64,000 nucleotides of DNA. It comes from Chloroflexi bacterium UBA6077 (GTDB lineage: Bacteria > Chloroflexota > UBA6077). The stretch is from positions 1-64,000 of the forward strand of contig DIXP01000089.1 in assembly GCA_002436065.1 (NCBI GenBank). Direction: 5' to 3'. The translations under genes and the position numbers were made by a program. A model generated the notes under the pieces. That model saw nothing but the letters and a program-made list of their open reading frames with translations, searched no databases and was not told the origin of the DNA. The stretch's first letter is position 1. Each line of letters opens with the position of its first letter. Positions 7,841 through 16,013 of the stretch are shown here, piece after piece.

Positions 7841-7854
7841 CTTCCGGACAGGGG

Positions 7855-9102
7855 CTACTCATCATCTGGGGATTCCTCCTTCGGCGTTAGGCCATAGGTG
7901 GCAACGGAGCCTCTACCGCCTCCGTCAACCCTGCGAACCACTCCCTTGGCGACAAGCCCATACACTGCGTTCTCTGCCGACCTGGGGGCGCATGAATCGG
8001 CGTGGCTCTTCAGGTCATCGATGGTGGACATGGAGTGTCTAGCCAGGTAGCGGAGCACGTAATCCTCTGCCTTGGTGTAGCTCACACTCTTGGGGGCAGC
8101 GCAGACCGGTTCGATTGTGACCGTCTCGGTCAGACTGTCGAACCGGGCAAGGGCAGAGAAGGTCAGGGGCTCAACGTCCCTTGCCTTTTCGGTCGTGACG
8201 TCGATCCTTCCGGAGTCGGGCTTGCTGTCCACCATGAGCATCAGGTCAACGGCCGCCTTCACCGCAGTAGATCCTCGATAGCCGCCCAGCTTGTTGCTGT
8301 GATGAATGACCACGATCGCGCACTGGTACTTCTCGGCGATGGACCGGAGAGCCTGGAAGACAGGCTGAACATCCTTGACAGCGTTCTCATCTGCGTTTGG
8401 CATCACGTCGGCCAGAGCATCGATAATGACCAGAGCTGGCTTCAGCTCCTGCACCAGGGCTTCGATCAGGGCCACATCCGCCGCGTCCCGGAGGTTGAAC
8501 TGGGCCAGACTGGTATAGGCCAACGGAATCCCATGGTTGATTCCCCGACCTCTCATCAGTGCGCTAAGACGGCGCTTGGTCCGGTTGTTGCCGCTCTCTT
8601 CGTCGATCAGGAGAACAGTCCCTTGGGTAGTGAAATAGTCCAGCCACTTCAGGCCAGCCGCCACCCGCACCCCACAGTCCTGCATTAGGTAGGTCTTTTT
8701 GCTTCCGCCCTCGCCTACCACAAGGTTGACACTGCCCTTGGCGAAGACCGGCTCCACAACCCATTCCGTGGGAGGAATGGTCCCTAGAGCCTCAGCTGCC
8801 CAACGGACTACAAACCTCTGGGACTGACTAACCATTGGCGCCGGCGCAGCCTGGGCCGGGTCAATGGCAGCTATCTCTCTCCACACTTCCGGTCTGTCGA
8901 GCCCCTGCCTGGCCATCTCAACCTGCACAGCATTCGGCCGCTCGGATGGCGCCACCTTCATTCCGGCCACAATCACGGCCGCCACGCCCTCGGAGTGCTC
9001 GCGCCCGTTGGGCGATGGTGCATCCATCCCGCAAAGCAGCCGTGAGACGGCGCGCAAGTCAGCCGCCGTGTATTTGGCCGTTGGTGCAGCCGGCGCGCTC
9101 AC
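7855..9102 (-). CDS. RepA-like hexameric ATPase/helicase
   Basis: This RecA-fold ATPase of the AAA_25/RepA type has Walker A GEGGSKKT, a FTTQGTVLLIDEESG strand, Walker B ALVIIDALADVMP, the sensor-like IVVIHHSNK, and a C-terminal winged-helix region from about residue 355. RepA proteins of this class melt or unwind plasmid and phage origins as rings. GTG 9102 directly follows the upstream stop and has GGGA upstream. The longer frame from 9138 would overlap the excisionase gene, so 415 residues is preferred. The candidate iterons lie just downstream of the stop. Confidence 0.75.
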   Translation of the reverse strand: MSAPAAPTAKYTAADLRAVSRLLCGMDAPSPNGREHSEGVAAVIVAGMKVAPSERPNAVQVEMARQGLDRPEVWREIAAIDPAQAAPAPMVSQSQRFVVRWAAEALGTIPPTEWVVEPVFAKGSVNLVVGEGGSKKTYLMQDCGVRVAAGLKWLDYFTTQGTVLLIDEESGNNRTKRRLSALMRGRGINHGIPLAYTSLAQFNLRDAADVALIEALVQELKPALVIIDALADVMPNADENAVKDVQPVFQALRSIAEKYQCAIVVIHHSNKLGGYRGSTAVKAAVDLMLMVDSKPDSGRIDVTTEKARDVEPLTFSALARFDSLTETVTIEPVCAAPKSVSYTKAEDYVLRYLARHSMSTIDDLKSHADSCAPRSAENAVYGLVAKGVVRRVDGGGRGSVATYGLTPKEESPDDE

Positions 9103-9103
9103 G

Positions 9104-9289
9104 CTACGCGGCTCCCTGCTCTTCCATCTGCTTCTCAACCCATCGGCGTAGAGCCTCCGCCGGAATACGCCGGCACTTTCCCACCTTGATTGAGGGGATC
9201 TCGCTCCTCATCATCAGTTCCCACAGCTTGCTCCGCCCGAGCTTCAACGTCTTTCTCGCCTGCTCTTCCGTCAGCAGCAGATCCTCCAT
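9104..9289 (-). CDS. Excisionase-family helix-turn-helix protein
   Basis: This 61-residue MerR/Xis-like winged-helix protein runs LLTEEQARKTLKLGRSKLWE, then SEIPSIKVGKCRRIP, then ALRRWVEKQ. Such small proteins bend DNA at attachment sites or repress promoters. It is the first gene of the leftward module and faces the promoter/operator interval at 9290-9459, so it may control its own operon as well as excision. Confidence 0.8.
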   Translation of the reverse strand: MEDLLLTEEQARKTLKLGRSKLWELMMRSEIPSIKVGKCRRIPAEALRRWVEKQMEEQGAA

Positions 9290-9325
9290 TCCGTCCGCTC
9301 CTTTCTGTTTCCATGCGCCAGACGA

Positions 9326-9354
9326 TTGACAACACCGTCTCTATCCATTACGAT
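9326..9354 (+). promoter_or_regulatory. Rightward promoter of the divergent control region
   Basis: TTGACA (9326-9331), a 17-bp spacer and TACGAT (9349-9354) form a near-consensus sigma70-type promoter reading toward the gene at 9460. The surrounding sequence is AT-rich in an otherwise GC-rich window. Confidence 0.55.
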
Positions 9355-9370
9355 ATATTACATAGATCAT

Positions 9371-9411
9371 CGTTACAGTGCAACGGTATTTTGGCTTTAT
9401 TACCGTTACAG
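9371..9411. promoter_or_regulatory. Operator-like repeats in the divergent control region
   Basis: CGTTACAG occurs at 9371-9378 and 9404-9411. AACGGTA at 9382-9388 is the exact inverse of TACCGTT at 9401-9407. The set lies between divergent genes just downstream of the rightward promoter, as expected for a repressor or Xis binding site. Confidence 0.4.
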
Positions 9412-9459
9412 ATGCCGTGAGGTATCACGTTGGTTTTTCCGTTGCGGAAAGGGGGGTCC

Positions 9460-10251
9460 ATGCGGGACAAACCCACTCAGCCCGTGCTGAAACTCTTCGT
9501 TCGAGCGGCGTCTGATGAACCTGAGATCACCGCCGGTCTACGGCCGAGGTATAGCCGATATGAGGCGCGCGGCTACTACCTGTGCCCGGTAGGCGAGGCC
9601 ATCGGGGCGTATGATCCTGTCGAGAACCCGCAGGTGGCTACCGACTTTGCCCGACTTGGCAATGGCTCCCTAGATGACTTGGTGCTATTCGCAGAGAGGT
9701 GGGGGCTGCTTGAGGCGTACGACAAGCCCGGGGACAAGGTTTCTTGGTTGAGAGACCACGCGACCCAGGTTAAGCTCGCTCTTGATCTTCTCTCTGGTCT
9801 GCATGACGAGGACGTGAGGCGCGTGACGGATGCGCTTAGTGGGCCGGTCTCATCGGACACGCGGCGGCACCTTCCGATTGTCTTGGGACAGGACGAGGAG
9901 CTAGACGGGTGCGTCTATGATTTGTCCTCTGATCCGATGCGGAATGCTGATCTCGTGTTCGAGTCCATAGTGGGGGCCAACATTCGACACCTGCATCCTG
10001 AACTGGTGCGGGTGGGACCTGGTGCCAAGTTCGAGGTGCATCACCATTTCGATACCACTAGAGAGGCGATCTACTGGCATGTCGCCCAGTTCGCGGTTCG
10101 CCGTGGTGGGTTGGCCCGATGTGAGTGGTGTAGACGCTATTTCGTGATGACGCACGGAAACCAGCGCTACTGTCCGTCCGACGAGTATTCAGAAAGCCCA
10201 TGTGCTCTTCAGGCTCGCCAAGCGAGATTCAGGAGCAAGCGCCATGAGTGA
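9460..10251 (+). CDS. CGNR-type zinc-binding protein
   Basis: This ~263-residue protein starts at ATG 9460 (AAAGGGGGG just upstream); the frame is open to a TTG at 9430. The C-terminal ~50 residues hold a zinc-finger pattern: RCEWCRRYFVMT, then NQRYCPSD, then SPCALQARQARFR, a C-x2-C...C...C arrangement like CGNR zinc fingers of mobile-element proteins. The N-terminal 200 residues are unassigned. It sits between the control region and the integrase, so a role in regulating integration is plausible but unproven. Confidence 0.6.
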   Translation: MRDKPTQPVLKLFVRAASDEPEITAGLRPRYSRYEARGYYLCPVGEAIGAYDPVENPQVATDFARLGNGSLDDLVLFAERWGLLEAYDKPGDKVSWLRDHATQVKLALDLLSGLHDEDVRRVTDALSGPVSSDTRRHLPIVLGQDEELDGCVYDLSSDPMRNADLVFESIVGANIRHLHPELVRVGPGAKFEVHHHFDTTREAIYWHVAQFAVRRGGLARCEWCRRYFVMTHGNQRYCPSDEYSESPCALQARQARFRSKRHE

Positions 10252-10289
10252 TCGGCCATAGAGGGACGAAAGAACGAGGAGGGATAGCG

Positions 10290-11462
10290 ATGAAGCCAAA
10301 GGCTGGTCTGCAGGTCGCCCATGAGTCACCTGGAGGCCGCGCCCCCAAGCGCGCCAATGGAGAAGGAGGGATCCGTCAACGGAAGGATGGCCGGTACGAA
10401 GCCAGGTTGACCCTAGCCGACGGCACGCGGTGGTCAATCTGCCATCAGAGCAGGGAGAAGGTAGCCTCTGCCTTGGCCAAGGCGATCACCGACCGCAACG
10501 ATGGTCTCCCCGTCAGGGTGGACGGCAAGCAGACGCTCAAGCAGTTCCTCGAGGCCTGGCTGACTGCGATCAAGGGTAGCGTGCGGCCGGCCACCTTCGA
10601 CGGGTACAACAACTACGTGCACACTCACATCATCCCGTGCCTGGGGAAGACCCGCATAGCGAAGCTGACACCCCAACAGCTGCAGGCTTTCTACTCCAAG
10701 AAGCTGGGCGAGGGCCTTTCCCCTACCACGGTCCGCCATATCCACGGCGCCCTGCACCGCGCTCTCAAGCAGGCTACCCGCTGGGGCGTGGTAGGCCGCA
10801 ACGTCGCCGATCTGGTGGACCCACCCAGGCGAGCGCGCCACGAGATGAAAGCCCTATCCACCAGCCAGGCACGGCAGCTCCTGGAGGCAGCTGCCGGCGA
10901 TCGGCTGGAAGCCCTGTACGTCCTGGCGATCACTACAGGCATGCGCCAGGGCGAGCTACTGGCGCTCCGGTGGCAGGACGTGGACCTCGACGGCGGGACG
11001 CTGCAGGTTCGATCGACGGTGCAACGGGTGAAGGATGGCCTGCTGTTCGGCGAGCCCAAGACGGCAAGCGGCAGGCGGCGGATTGCCCTAGCTCCGGCTG
11101 CAGTTGCAGCCCTCCGTCATCACCACGTCAGCCAGGCAGAGGGGCGGTTGAAGGCCGGTCCCGCGTGGCAGGACAACGATCTCGTCTTCCCCAACACCTT
11201 CGGGCGGGCGATGGAGGCAACCAACCTGCTACACCGTTCCTTCACTCCTCTACTGGAACGCGCCGGTCTCCCCAAGATGCGCTTCCATGACCTTCGCCAC
11301 ACTGCCGCCACTCTGCTTCTATCCAAGAAGGTCCCGGTGAAGGTGGTTTCAGAAATGCTGGGACACGCCCAGGTAGGGGTAACGCTGGCAGTGTACTCCC
11401 ACGTCCTGCCCGACATGCAGAGGGAGGCCACGGCCGCAATGCAGGCTGCTTTGTGGGGATAA
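10290..11462 (+). CDS. Phage/ICE tyrosine integrase
   Basis: About 390 residues. ATG 10290 follows a strong ribosome site (GAGGAGGGA); the frame is open from 10248. Order of parts: an N-terminal arm-binding segment (GEGGIRQRKDGRYEARLTLA, an AP2-like strand fold), a core-binding SAM-like domain (~residues 65-150), and the catalytic domain with Arg in TTGMRQGELL, HDLRHTAAT, LGHAQVG and the nucleophile in AVYSHVLP. It inserts the element at an attachment site. The stop is 110 bp from the 3' end of a convergent tRNA gene, the usual att position for this family. Confidence 0.93.
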   Translation: MKPKAGLQVAHESPGGRAPKRANGEGGIRQRKDGRYEARLTLADGTRWSICHQSREKVASALAKAITDRNDGLPVRVDGKQTLKQFLEAWLTAIKGSVRPATFDGYNNYVHTHIIPCLGKTRIAKLTPQQLQAFYSKKLGEGLSPTTVRHIHGALHRALKQATRWGVVGRNVADLVDPPRRARHEMKALSTSQARQLLEAAAGDRLEALYVLAITTGMRQGELLALRWQDVDLDGGTLQVRSTVQRVKDGLLFGEPKTASGRRRIALAPAAVAALRHHHVSQAEGRLKAGPAWQDNDLVFPNTFGRAMEATNLLHRSFTPLLERAGLPKMRFHDLRHTAATLLLSKKVPVKVVSEMLGHAQVGVTLAVYSHVLPDMQREATAAMQAALWG

Positions 11463-11571
11463 GAAATGACCGTTGGGGGCAATATTGGGGGCAACTCCCG
11501 TGAACAAGCCCAGAGGGATGATAAGGGAGCAAAAAGAATAGCCCCGAGGCTTACTCGGAGCTACTGTGTGT

Positions 11572-11646
11572 TGGTGGGCCCACCCGGATTCGAACCAGGG
11601 ACCAAGCGGTTATGAGCCGCCCGCTCTGCCGCTGAGCTATGGGCCC
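11572..11646 (-). tRNA. tRNA with CAU anticodon, probably tRNA-Ile2
   Basis: A full cloverleaf is seen on the minus strand: acceptor GGGCCCA pairs with TGGGCCC, the anticodon loop is CTCATAA, the T arm contains GGTTCGAATCC, and an encoded CCA lies at 11574-11572. The anticodon stem GGCGG/CCGC-type and the following TTGGTC resemble the tRNA-Ile (lysidine-CAU) class more than elongator Met, but Met cannot be excluded. Its 3' end faces the integrase, making it the likely attachment site. Confidence 0.9.
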
Positions 11647-12059
11647 TCAGTGGGTACCATCAATTATACCGAATTACGGACCCTGGCAGCAAGGCGGCGC
11701 ATGCCCGGGTGCGCCCATTAGAACCACGGACTGCGCTGGTCCGGGCGTCTGGCCGTAAACGGACCAGGCTGAGACGCCCAAGGGCGCTTATGGTCGCTAA
11801 CAAATAAACCTGACAGTAGCCCGGGAGGGCGAAGCTCCTGCTGAGCCGTCCAGTAGGGGGAGCAGGCGACAGACTCCAACAGGTGGCTCGCCAGGAGGCT
11901 CGCCCTCCCACAGTGTGGACACGCCTGTTAGCCATACCGTGTCAGGTTTATTTGTTAAGGTTCATCAGCGTCGGGCGGCTCCAGGCCGACAGGTTTCCGA
12001 GAAACCTGAGAACACCCAATCATCCTGTGCATCCTGTCACGGCCATCTCCCTGCCCCCG
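11647..12059. other. Intergenic region holding a foldback element
   Basis: No gene is seen between the tRNA and rph. The region contains the 160-bp foldback element at 11798-11957. The rest (11647-11797 and 11958-12059) has no recognisable feature beyond the presumed tRNA promoter. Confidence 0.5.
11798..11957. mobile_element. MITE-like foldback element, 160 bp
   Basis: The ends are perfect 18-bp inverted repeats (11798-11815 and 11940-11957, with the core AACAAATAAACCTGACA). Inside them a second imperfect inverted repeat (GGGAGGGCGA..., about 22 of 25 matching) occurs around 11822-11846 and 11888-11912, so the whole unit can fold on itself. There is no coding potential and no clear target-site duplication. 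This is the layout of a non-autonomous element or large REP. Confidence 0.5.
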
Positions 12060-12773
12060 TCACCCAATGCCCAGGGCACGGCGCTGCGCGGCCAGCAACT
12101 GCTGGACCCCCGCGCGGGACATGGAGAGCATCTGCTGGAGCTCGGCATCGCCGAAGGCCCGTCCCTCGGCCGTGCCCTGCACCTCCACCATGTCCCCGTC
12201 CTCGTTCATCACCACGTTGAGGTCGGTGTCGGCCCGCACGTCCTCGCTGTAGTTGAGGTCCAGCATAGGCTGTCCGCCCACCACGCCGGCGCTCACAGCC
12301 GCCACCGCTTTGCCCAGAGGGCTCTTGGACAGCGTCCCCTTCTCCATGAGGCCCCGTACAGCGAGTACCAGGGCGACGTACCCGCCGGTGATGGAGGCCG
12401 TCCGCGTCCCGCCATCGGCCTGGAGCACGTCGCAGTCGATAGTAATGGTGCGCTGCCCCAGCTTGGAAAGATCCACGGCCCCGCGCAGAGAGCGCCCGAT
12501 CAACCGGCTTATCTCCTGGGACCGGCCGCTGGCCTGCCGCTCCCGACCGGTGCGCTGCTTCGTGGAGGCGGGCAACATGGCGTACTCCGCCGTCACCCAC
12601 CCCTGGCCCTTGCCCTCCAGGAAGCGAGGCACGCTCTCCTCCACAGTGGCGGCGCACAGCACCCAGGTCATGCCCATCTTGATGAGGCAGCAGGTGGGAT
12701 GCAGTTCGATGTAGCCGGGGAACATCTCCACCGGACGCAACTGGTCGATGCCTCGACCATCGATTCGAGTCAT
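12060..12773 (-). CDS. rph: Ribonuclease PH
   Basis: This ~237-residue phosphorolytic 3'-5' exoribonuclease trims tRNA 3' ends using phosphate. Recognisable blocks are the start MTRIDGRGIDQLRPV, KGQGWVTAEYAMLPASTKQR, GRSQEISRLIGRSLR, TITIDCDVLQADGGTRTASI and DLNYSEDVRADTDLNVVM. ATG 12773 has GGAGG four bases upstream and gives the family's usual length; the frame upstream is not conserved. It is the last gene of a leftward set (DUF192, epimerase, TPR, rph). Confidence 0.95.
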   Translation of the reverse strand: MTRIDGRGIDQLRPVEMFPGYIELHPTCCLIKMGMTWVLCAATVEESVPRFLEGKGQGWVTAEYAMLPASTKQRTGRERQASGRSQEISRLIGRSLRGAVDLSKLGQRTITIDCDVLQADGGTRTASITGGYVALVLAVRGLMEKGTLSKSPLGKAVAAVSAGVVGGQPMLDLNYSEDVRADTDLNVVMNEDGDMVEVQGTAEGRAFGDAELQQMLSMSRAGVQQLLAAQRRALGIG

Positions 12774-12796
12774 GTTTCCTCCGATCGCGAGAATCC

Positions 12797-12870
12797 CCTC
12801 TCCCACTGCGGTGGGAGAGGGAGACAAGGGCTCCCCCTCTCCCCGTGGGGGGAGGGGGCCGGGGGGTGGG
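12797..12870. repeat. GC-rich foldback repeat between TPR gene and rph
   Basis: CCTCTCCCAC (12797-12806) pairs with 12811-12820. It is followed by a second C4-T-C4/G-rich foldback and then a GGGGTGGGGTCCG end. It shares its core (CTCCCCGTGGGG) and its end with the hairpin at 14401-14442, so both belong to one REP-like family. Confidence 0.55.
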
Positions 12871-12878
12871 GTCCGTTC

Positions 12879-14396
12879 CTATGGGGCAGAGCCCAGCCCC
12901 TCCAACGCAGCCTGGGCACGTTTCCATTGGGCGCCGGTGCCGTCCAGTTCCCAGACCATCTCGTACTGCTCGCGGGCCGCTTCCCTCTGTCCCAACGCCT
13001 CGTGGACGGCAGCGAGGCGGTAGCGCAAAGTGGCCGACTCCGGATCCTTGCCGACAGCCTCCGTCAGCAGCTTCAGGGCATCCTCGGTCCCTCCGGCCAG
13101 ATGGGTCGCCCACCCCAGGGTGCCCAGCGCCTCTGCGCTTCGGCCGGAGAGCCGCACGGCCTCGCGCCCATGGATCAGGGCGGCCTCCGCCCTGTATTGC
13201 CGGTCCACGTAGAAGCGCGCCGCGGCAAGCCGAAGGGAGCCGTCGTCGGGCGCCGCCGCCACCGCCATCACCACGGCCTGCTCGGCATTGCCGTAGTCCC
13301 CCAGGCCGGCCAGCGCCTCTCCCAACTCCAACAGATAGGCGGGATTACCTGGCTCCCGCCGGACCGCGCGCTCCAGCCATTGCATCGCCACCTCAGCATC
13401 ACCCCATGATAGAAGCAACGATCCCAACAGATGCTGCCCAAGGGCCTGGTCGGGCGATAGCTCCAGCGACCGTCTGAGCGCGGCTTCGGCATCTTCGGGA
13501 CGGCCGAGCCGCATCAGGGCGTAGCCCCTGAGCGCCAGAGCCTCGGCCCCGGCGTTACCATCCTCCGGCACCGCCTCCAGATCAGCGAGGGCAGGCCCCA
13601 ATACGCCCTCGGCGAGGAGCAGCCGGGCTACAGCAACCGAGCCTCCAAGAGAGTCCTCCAGATCGCCGGTGGCGATCTGGCCGGGAGCGCGGGCCTCTGG
13701 CCCGCCCGTCCCACTCGCGGCCACGCCGCTCGCGTTCCCAGCAGCTTGTCCAGCGGCCAGCAGCTCCAATGCCCTGGACCCTACTCCGGCGCCGGGTCCG
13801 GAAGCGGCCATCCGAAGTGCGGCAAGTCCATCGGCCGACTCCGGCCCCAGCAAGCAGGCCGCTTCGAGGTAGGCGACCCTCTGCCCTGCCGCGCCATCCA
13901 TCGAAGGCCTAGGCTGAGCGACCAGGAGTCCCTGGATCTCCACAGGCGAGAACCCCAACCTGGCCGCCTGCTCCACCAGCCTGGACCACACCTCCGGCTG
14001 TCCAGGCCGAGCCGCCAACTCCCGCCGCAGGGCACTCAGGCCCTCTCTACCCTCGCCAAGCCGTTCCAGCGCCGTCGCCAGCCCCAGCCCGACCTGTGGG
14101 CTCGTGGCCCCCGTGGCCTCAACATACCGGTAGAGATCGGCGGCCTCCCGCCATCGGCCCGGAATCAACAGTATCCTGCCCAATCGTAGTCGGAGGGCGA
14201 TATCCCCCTGGTGAGAAGCGATGGCAGACTCGTACTGCTGGGCGGCCGACCGTAGCCGGTGCTCCCCCTCGAGCCGGGCGCCCCTTTCGGCAGGCCCGGC
14301 CCACCCTTCCGATCCCGGCACAGCCACGAACAGGAGGATCAGGGCACCCAGAAGGGCGCGGCGAATGGTGCACAAAGATGTGCCTTTGCGGATCAA
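12879..14396 (-). CDS. Exported tetratricopeptide-repeat protein
   Basis: About 505 residues. The basic N-terminus and hydrophobic run (RRALLGALILLFVAVPGSEG) are a signal peptide. The rest is built of helical TPR-type repeats, clearest in residues ~270-500 (ALALRGYALMRLGRPEDAEA, LGQHLLGSLLLSWGDAEVAM, ATLRYRLAAVHEALGQREAA). The protein probably acts outside the membrane as a scaffold; partners are unknown. The start is TTG 14396; a nearby downstream start is possible. Foldback repeats lie on both sides. Confidence 0.75.
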   Translation of the reverse strand: MIRKGTSLCTIRRALLGALILLFVAVPGSEGWAGPAERGARLEGEHRLRSAAQQYESAIASHQGDIALRLRLGRILLIPGRWREAADLYRYVEATGATSPQVGLGLATALERLGEGREGLSALRRELAARPGQPEVWSRLVEQAARLGFSPVEIQGLLVAQPRPSMDGAAGQRVAYLEAACLLGPESADGLAALRMAASGPGAGVGSRALELLAAGQAAGNASGVAASGTGGPEARAPGQIATGDLEDSLGGSVAVARLLLAEGVLGPALADLEAVPEDGNAGAEALALRGYALMRLGRPEDAEAALRRSLELSPDQALGQHLLGSLLLSWGDAEVAMQWLERAVRREPGNPAYLLELGEALAGLGDYGNAEQAVVMAVAAAPDDGSLRLAAARFYVDRQYRAEAALIHGREAVRLSGRSAEALGTLGWATHLAGGTEDALKLLTEAVGKDPESATLRYRLAAVHEALGQREAAREQYEMVWELDGTGAQWKRAQAALEGLGSAP

Positions 14397-14400
14397 GTGT

Positions 14401-14442
14401 CGGACCCCACCCCCCTCCCCGTGGGGAGGGGGGTGGGGTCCG
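14401..14442 (-). terminator. 42-bp perfect hairpin (REP/terminator-like)
   Basis: Positions 14401-14420 and 14423-14442 are exact complements with a 2-nt loop, giving a 20-bp GC-rich stem just after the epimerase stop. There is no U-run. It may attenuate read-through from the epimerase gene into the TPR gene, or simply be a repeat-family copy. Confidence 0.5.
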
Positions 14443-14446
14443 ACCT

Positions 14447-15361
14447 CTACTTCCTGAAGAAATCCACGGTGCGGGCGATGCCCTCCGCCAGAGGGATCAT
14501 CGGCCTCCAGCCCAGCTCCTTGCGGATCCGGGTTGTATCCAGATAGATCCTGAAGGTCTCGCCGGTCTTCGCCGGACCGTACCGGGCATCCAGGGGATAG
14601 CCGATCGTCTCCTTGAGCCGGGCGAACACCTCGTTCACGTTGGTGCCAATGCCCCAGCCCAGGTTGTACTCTTTGCCCCCTCCGGCCTCCAGCACCAGCA
14701 GGTTTGCCGATACGCAGTCGCCGACGTAGATGAAGTCGCGCTCCTGCTCTCCGGTGCCGTTGATGGTGACCGGCTCTCCCTTCAGCATCCGCTCGGTGAA
14801 GATGGCCACCACTCCAGCCTCGCCATACGGGTCCTGCCTGGGACCGTACACGTTGGGATAGCGCAACACGGTGTAGTCCAGACCGAAGCTCTCCTTGTAC
14901 ATGAAGCAGTAGTGCTCCACCGTGTGCTTGCTGGCCCCGTAGGGAGAGAGCGGCCTGACGGGATGGGCCTCGTCGCAGGGAAGGTAGTCCGGCTCCCCGT
15001 ACATGGCTCCGCCGGATGAGATGTAGATGATCTTGCGGACGCCGCTCTTCCGGCAGGCCTCTAGCAGGGAAATGGATCCGACGATATTCACGGAGGTGTC
15101 GTACAGCGGGTCGGCCACGGAGCGCCGCACGTCGATGTGTGCGGCATGGTGGTTCACCACATCAGGCTTCTCCCTCTCCAGCACCTCGGCCAGCTCAGGG
15201 GTCCTTATGTCCACTTCGTACAGCTTGGCAGCGGGGTTCAGGTTGGCCCGGTTCCCTGACGCCAGATTGTCCACAACCACCACTTCGTGGCCAGCCCCCA
15301 GGTAGGCATCCACCACGTTGGAGCCGATGAAGCCGGCCCCCCCTGTCACCAGTATCTTCAC
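14447..15361 (-). CDS. NAD-dependent epimerase/dehydratase (UDP-glucose 4-epimerase-like)
   Basis: This 304-residue extended short-chain dehydrogenase has the Rossmann motif GGAGFIGSN at the N-terminus, NHHAAHIDVRRSV, the active-site Ser region YISSGGAMYGEP, and the catalytic YGASKHTVE (Y-x3-K). RDFIYVGDC and YNLGWGIGTNVNE follow, as in GalE-type enzymes. It interconverts nucleotide sugars for surface polysaccharide; the exact substrate is not fixed by sequence. The GTG start (15361) has AGGAGGA upstream and overlaps the DUF192 stop. Confidence 0.88.
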   Translation of the reverse strand: MKILVTGGAGFIGSNVVDAYLGAGHEVVVVDNLASGNRANLNPAAKLYEVDIRTPELAEVLEREKPDVVNHHAAHIDVRRSVADPLYDTSVNIVGSISLLEACRKSGVRKIIYISSGGAMYGEPDYLPCDEAHPVRPLSPYGASKHTVEHYCFMYKESFGLDYTVLRYPNVYGPRQDPYGEAGVVAIFTERMLKGEPVTINGTGEQERDFIYVGDCVSANLLVLEAGGGKEYNLGWGIGTNVNEVFARLKETIGYPLDARYGPAKTGETFRIYLDTTRIRKELGWRPMIPLAEGIARTVDFFRK

Positions 15362-15891
15362 TATCTTCCTCCTAGCTGGAGTTCTACCCTGTCCCCAGCC
15401 TTAACCCCGTTGTTCTCGAAGAAGCCCCGGTTCACCTCCAGGGCATTCCGGTAGCTCTGCTTTGGGATGTGCACGTTCTCCGTGTTCGCTTCCATGTCCT
15501 GTATCTCGACGATCCGCCCATCCGAGGCGATGAAGGCGATCGAGAGCGGGATCCAGGTGTCCTTCATCCAGAAGGCCCCCTGGTGGTCGGCCTGGTACAG
15601 GAAGACCATGCCGGAGTCCGCCGGCAGGGAGGATCGCTTGGAGAGACCGACGCTCCTCTCCTGGGCCGTGTCCGCCACCTCCAGCCTGACGTACACCGTG
15701 CGGCCGTCCGAGGTGAGTATCCGCGCGTACGCCCCCTCGGGCGGCTGCAGCGTCGGTGTGGCCGCGGGCATTGGCGACGCCGCTACGGTAGCCGTGGGCA
15801 CGGGAGCAGCCGGGGCGCAGGCAGCCCCCAAAGTCGCTACTACGGCAGCCAGTATGAGGGCGATCGTGTTATGTTGTCGCCTCAGACGCAC
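15361..15891 (-). CDS. DUF192 family lipoprotein
   Basis: About 176 residues. GTG 15891, with GGAGG ten bases upstream, gives a basic start and the lipobox-like LAAVVATLGAAC, then a Pro/Ala/Thr-rich linker and a DUF192 domain: VADTAQERSVGLSKRSSLPA, GMVFLY, FWMKDTWIPLSIAFI, VEIQDMEANTEN and ALEVNRGFFENNGVKAGD. DUF192 (YfgJ/Tll0839-like) is a small beta-barrel of unknown biochemical function, usually exported. The frame is open to a TTG at 15915. Confidence 0.85.
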   Translation of the reverse strand: MRLRRQHNTIALILAAVVATLGAACAPAAPVPTATVAASPMPAATPTLQPPEGAYARILTSDGRTVYVRLEVADTAQERSVGLSKRSSLPADSGMVFLYQADHQGAFWMKDTWIPLSIAFIASDGRIVEIQDMEANTENVHIPKQSYRNALEVNRGFFENNGVKAGDRVELQLGGR

Positions 15892-16013
15892 CGCTGACAC
15901 ACCTCCATCCACCAACCCACCCTGTCACCCTTAGGACCCCGCCCCAGTCATCCTGAAACCCTTACCCTGTCATCCTGAGCACACCAGCCCCTGCCACGCC
16001 GAGCCTTCTACAA

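Noticed and set aside
7434..7897. Plus-strand frames opposite the primase start and iteron region
   Set aside because: They translate the C-rich repeats and the reverse of the zinc-finger region; no start signal or family pattern.
1..11571. Second attachment-site copy of the tRNA(CAU) 3' end within the window
   Set aside because: I looked for the T-arm/acceptor sequence (GGATTCGAACC) left of the integrase and did not find it; the other end is probably outside the window.
11883..13409. 508-codon open frame on the plus strand opposite rph and the TPR gene
   Set aside because: It is antisense to two genes with clear family motifs, has no ribosome site, and its composition is that of a reversed GC-rich coding strand.
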